Below are positions 18,811 to 20,927 of a stretch of 20,927 nucleotides of DNA, piece by piece. The position numbers and the translations under genes were made by a program. Every line of letters begins with the position of its first letter. Within the stretch, counting starts at the first letter, position 1. The stretch covers positions 1 to 20,927 of the forward strand of contig NW_027018497.1 of NCBI RefSeq assembly GCF_032854445.1. Reading direction: 5' to 3'. The notes under the pieces were generated by a model. It saw only the letters and a list, made by a program, of their open reading frames with translations. It had not been told where the DNA came from and ran no database searches. The stretch comes from Liolophura sinensis. Lineage: Eukaryota > Mollusca > Polyplacophora > Chitonida > Chitonidae.

Positions 18811-19360
18811 AATTGAATAATCATTTATGTCATAATCACGTGCCCAGCAACGGCTCTTACTCCATGGAAACTAGGGAAATTTGCAATTTTTCAACAGCTG
18901 CCGATGCCTGGCTGAATTCCGCATCTTTTGGCACCTTATAAATGTGGGTCAGTGTTCAGTTGTACTTTTTACAGCAGACTGTATCAAGTACCTTGTGTTT
19001 TTCATGTACAAATGGTGTGGTTTTTCTACACGTAGATAAAGACATTGAGATTGTCTTGCACTTAGAAGTAAGGCAATTGCTGGGTGAGTTAAATGGGCTT
19101 AGCCCAAAGATTTTAGGTCTTCTGGGCTACCGAAGGGCACATAACTTATAGTCAAAAGTTGAATATAGTAATGACCAGTCGCGATTGTACAGAGTACAGT
19201 GTAGCCGATTTCAATTAACAAAAAAACCAGGCAAAAATGCAAAAGTGGAAAAACTGGTTCCACTGCTGCTGGTAAGAGGCTAATCCGACGTATTTTGTGA
19301 CGAGAAATCGAATGGTGCAAACCGCGTTGCTCTGCGACCAATACTTTTGGCTGTAGTGAC
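18811..19360 (+). repeat. Monomer 35 (550 bp)
   Basis: GAATAATCATTT disrupts the palindrome. GAAACTAGGG, GGCTGAATT, C=ATAAATG but TTCAG after it, D=CATG, E=GCAC, F=TAG, seven-A run, CTGGTTCCACTG with an extra G. Confidence 0.94.
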
Positions 19361-19640
19361 AATTGAATGATCATTTATGTCATAATCACATGCCCAGCAA
19401 CGGCTCTTACTCCATGGAATCCTCGGAAATTTGCAATTTTTCAACAGCTGCCGATGCCTGGCTCAATTCCGCATCTTTTGGCACCTTACTGAAGTGGGTC
19501 AGTGTTCAGTTGTACTTTTTACAGCAGACTGTATCAAGTACCTTGTGTTTTTCACGTACAAATGGTGTGGTTTTTCTACACGTAGATAAAGACATTGAGA
19601 TTGTCTTGCACTTAGAAGTAAGGCAATTGCTGGGTGAGTT
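19209..19640 (+). repeat. Two-unit-period duplication, second copy (unit 35 tail and unit 36)
   Basis: This is the partner of 18,110-18,540. Unit 36 adds private changes: CTCTGCGACC for CTCTCCGACC, and CCTCGGAAA for CCAGGGAAA. Confidence 0.75.
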
Positions 19641-19911
19641 AAATGGGCTTAGCCCAAAGATTTTGACGTCTTCTGGGCTACCGAAGGGCACATAACTTAT
19701 AGTCAAAAGTTGAATATAGTAATGACCAGTCGCGATTGTACAGAGTACAGTGTAGCCGATTTCAATTAACAAAAAGACCAGGCAAAAATGCAAAAGTGGA
19801 AAAACTGTTCCACTGCTGCTGGTAAGAGGCTAATCCGACGTATTTTGTGACGACAAATCGAATGGTGCAAACCGCGTTGCTCTCCGACCAATACTTTTGG
19901 CTGTAGTGGAC
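19361..19911 (+). repeat. Monomer 36 (551 bp)
   Basis: CACATGCCC, CATGGAATCCTCGG, E=GCAC, F=TGAC with an extra T, H=CCACTG, GACGACAAATC, GTAGTGGACAAC. Its tail matches the tail of unit 30, both preceding the unit 31/37 type. Confidence 0.94.
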
Positions 19912-20462
19912 AACTGAATGATCATTGATGTCATAATCACGTGCCCAGCAACGGCTCATTATTCCATGGAAACCAGGGAAATTTGCAATTTTTCAACAGC
20001 TGCCGATACCTGGCTCAATTCAAAATCTTTTGGCACCTTACTGAAGTGGGTCAGTGTTCAGTTGTACTTTTTAGAGCAGACTGTATCAAGAACCTTGTGT
20101 TTTTTATGTACAAATGGTCTGGTTTTTCTACACGTAGATAAAGACATTGAGATTGTCTTGGACTTCGAAGTAAGACAATTGCTGGGTGAGTTAAATGGGC
20201 TTAGCCCAAAGATTTGACGTCTTCTGGGCTACCGAAGGGCACATAACTTATAATCAAAAGTTAAATATAGTAATGACCAGTCGCGATTGTACAGAGTAGA
20301 GTGTAGCCGAATTTCAATGAACTAAAAGACCAGGTAAAAATGCAAAAGTGGAAAAACTGTTCCAGTGCTGCTGGTAAGAGGCTAATCCGACGTATTTTGT
20401 GACGAGAAATCGAATGGTGCAAACCGCCTTGCTCTCCGACCAATACTTTTGGCTGTAGTGAC
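19912..20462 (+). repeat. Monomer 37 (551 bp)
   Basis: It is a copy of the unit 31 type (AACTGA, AAGAACC, TTCGAAG, AGAGTAGAGTG, AATGAACTAAAAG), with private TCATTATTCC and GCCGAATTTC. Confidence 0.94.
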
Positions 20463-20927
20463 AATTGAATGATCATTTATGTCATAATCACGTGCACAGC
20501 AACGGCTCTTACTCCATGGAAACCAGGGAAATTTGCAATTTTTCAACAGCTGTCGATGCCTGGCTCAATTCCGCATCTTTTGGCACCTTACTGAAGTGGG
20601 TCAGTGTTCAGTTGTACTTTTTACAGCAGACTGTATCAAGTACCTTGTGTTTTTCACGTACAAATGGTGTGGTTTTTTTCTACACGTAGATAAAGACATT
20701 GACATTGTCTTGCACTTAGAAGTAAGGCAATTGCTGGGTGAGTTAAATGGGCTTAGCCCAAAGATTTTAGGTCTTCTGGGCTACCGAAGGGCACATAACT
20801 TATAGTCAAAAGTTGAATATAAAGATGACCAGTAGCGTTTGTACAGAGTACAGTGTAGCCGATTTCAATTAACAAAAAGACCAGGCAAAAATGCAAAAGT
20901 GGAAAAACTGTTCCAGTGCTGCTGGTA
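20463..20927 (+). repeat. Monomer 38, partial (first 465 bp)
   Basis: It is a copy of the unit 32 type (GTGCACAGC, CAGCTGTCG, F=TAG, ATAAAGATGACCAGTAGCG), with private ATTGACATTG and a longer T run. The window ends within the unit. Confidence 0.94.

Larger units (their letters stand above)
1..20927 (+). repeat. Tandem satellite array, ~549-bp monomer, at least 38 units, all in one orientation
   Basis: The same unit recurs from end to end. Anchors lie at 111, 664, 1217, 1770, 2320, 2870, 3425, 3978, 4536, 5084, 5633, 6183, 6732, 7281, 7831, 8380, 8929, 9478, 10027, 10576, 11125, 11675, 12226, 12775, 13324, 13873, 14422, 14969, 15521, 16070, 16618, 17167, 17713, 18261, 18811, 19361, 19912 and 20463. 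No unit is inverted and no foreign DNA interrupts the array. It runs off both window edges, so its true size is unknown. Each unit carries AATGATCATT, usually CACGTG and CCATGG, a TGGGCT-AGCCCA inverted repeat and a TGTAC-GTACA inverted repeat. Open frames are short, change frame between units and are broken by indels not divisible by three, so I see no gene. A non-coding eukaryotic satellite is the best reading. The family is not one I recognise. Confidence 0.97.
19806..20927 (+). repeat. Six-unit-period duplication, second copy (units 37-38), cut by window end
   Basis: This is the second copy of 16,510-17,626. It runs to the last base, so the right boundary is not visible. It carries several extra bases relative to the first copy, for example six to seven T in GGTTTTTTTC where the first copy has a shorter run. 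Confidence 0.87.

Noticed and set aside
1-20927. Protein-coding genes from the many 60-145 codon open frames on both strands
   Set aside because: They recur with the repeat period, overlap in several frames, mostly use TTG or arbitrary starts, have no recognisable domain, and are broken by frameshifting indels in other units.
1-20927. CRISPR array
   Set aside because: The unit is 549 bp and conserved along its full length. There are no short repeats separated by unique spacers.
1-20927. Tandem rRNA, 5S or tRNA gene cluster
   Set aside because: I saw no 5S, 18S or 28S core motif, no tRNA cloverleaf and no good pol III A/B box pair. The closest B-box-like string, AAATCGAATGG, does not fit the consensus.
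1-20927. CENP-B box in the satellite unit
   Set aside because: I found no match to TTCG....A..CGGG on either strand. The CGATTTCTCGTC region has only a loose resemblance.
1-20927. Transposon, LTR or other mobile element inside the array
   Set aside because: Every stretch aligns to the monomer, with no foreign insert, target duplication or terminal repeats.

Overview
The whole window is one uninterrupted tandem (satellite) array. A unit of about 549 bp repeats head to tail in a single orientation, giving 37 complete units between position 111 and 20,462 plus a partial unit at each end. Units were phased at a shared anchor, AATTGA (variants AGTTGA, AATTCA, AACTGA), which lies just upstream of the palindrome AATGATCATT. 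Anchor-to-anchor spacing runs from 546 to 558 bp with a mean of about 550, and most units in the middle are exactly 549. No unique flanking DNA, transposon insertion, rRNA or tRNA gene, CRISPR array or convincing protein gene is visible. The many short open frames are the same few frames recurring once per unit on both strands. A long satellite array with higher-order structure points to a eukaryotic chromosome, perhaps centromeric, pericentromeric or subtelomeric heterochromatin. That is inference: nothing here identifies the species, and I did not recognise the family.

The units (numbered 1-38) differ at a limited set of diagnostic sites. Unit coordinates count the first A of the anchor as 1. 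Site B, about 15-17: ATTTATG or ATTGATG. Post-E-box block, about 32-36: CCCAG or variants. Site C, about 125: CTTACTGAAG or CTTATAAATG. Site D, about 193-207: CACGTACAAATGGTG or TATGTACAAATGGTC. Site E, about 227-251: AAAG...GCAC, AACG...CGAC or AAAG...GGAC. Site F, about 304-306: CAG, GAC or TAG. Site G, about 395: GCCGAT, GCCGGT or ACCCGAT. Site H, about 449: CCAGTG or CCACTG. Combinations of these sites show that blocks of several units were duplicated together.

Region by region: units 1-8 (about 1-4,535) are irregular in length, with many private insertions, and contain a five-unit-spaced duplication (units 1-2 and 6-7). Units 9-27 (4,536-14,968) are very regular and form a 7-9-unit higher-order repeat: 11-17, then 18-26, then the start of a third block at 27. 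Four consecutive units (14-17 and 22-25) are almost identical 4,395 bp apart. Units 28-38 (14,969-20,927) are again somewhat irregular and carry a separate six-unit period (31-32 and 37-38, about 3.3 kb apart) and a two-unit duplication (33-34 and 35-36).

There are no genes to assign to a pathway. What the sequence records is array evolution: amplification of blocks, local unit gain, mosaic units suggesting exchange between types, substitutions concentrated at CpG sites, and short inverted repeats conserved in every unit. The irregular ends may partly reflect uncorrected sequence errors.
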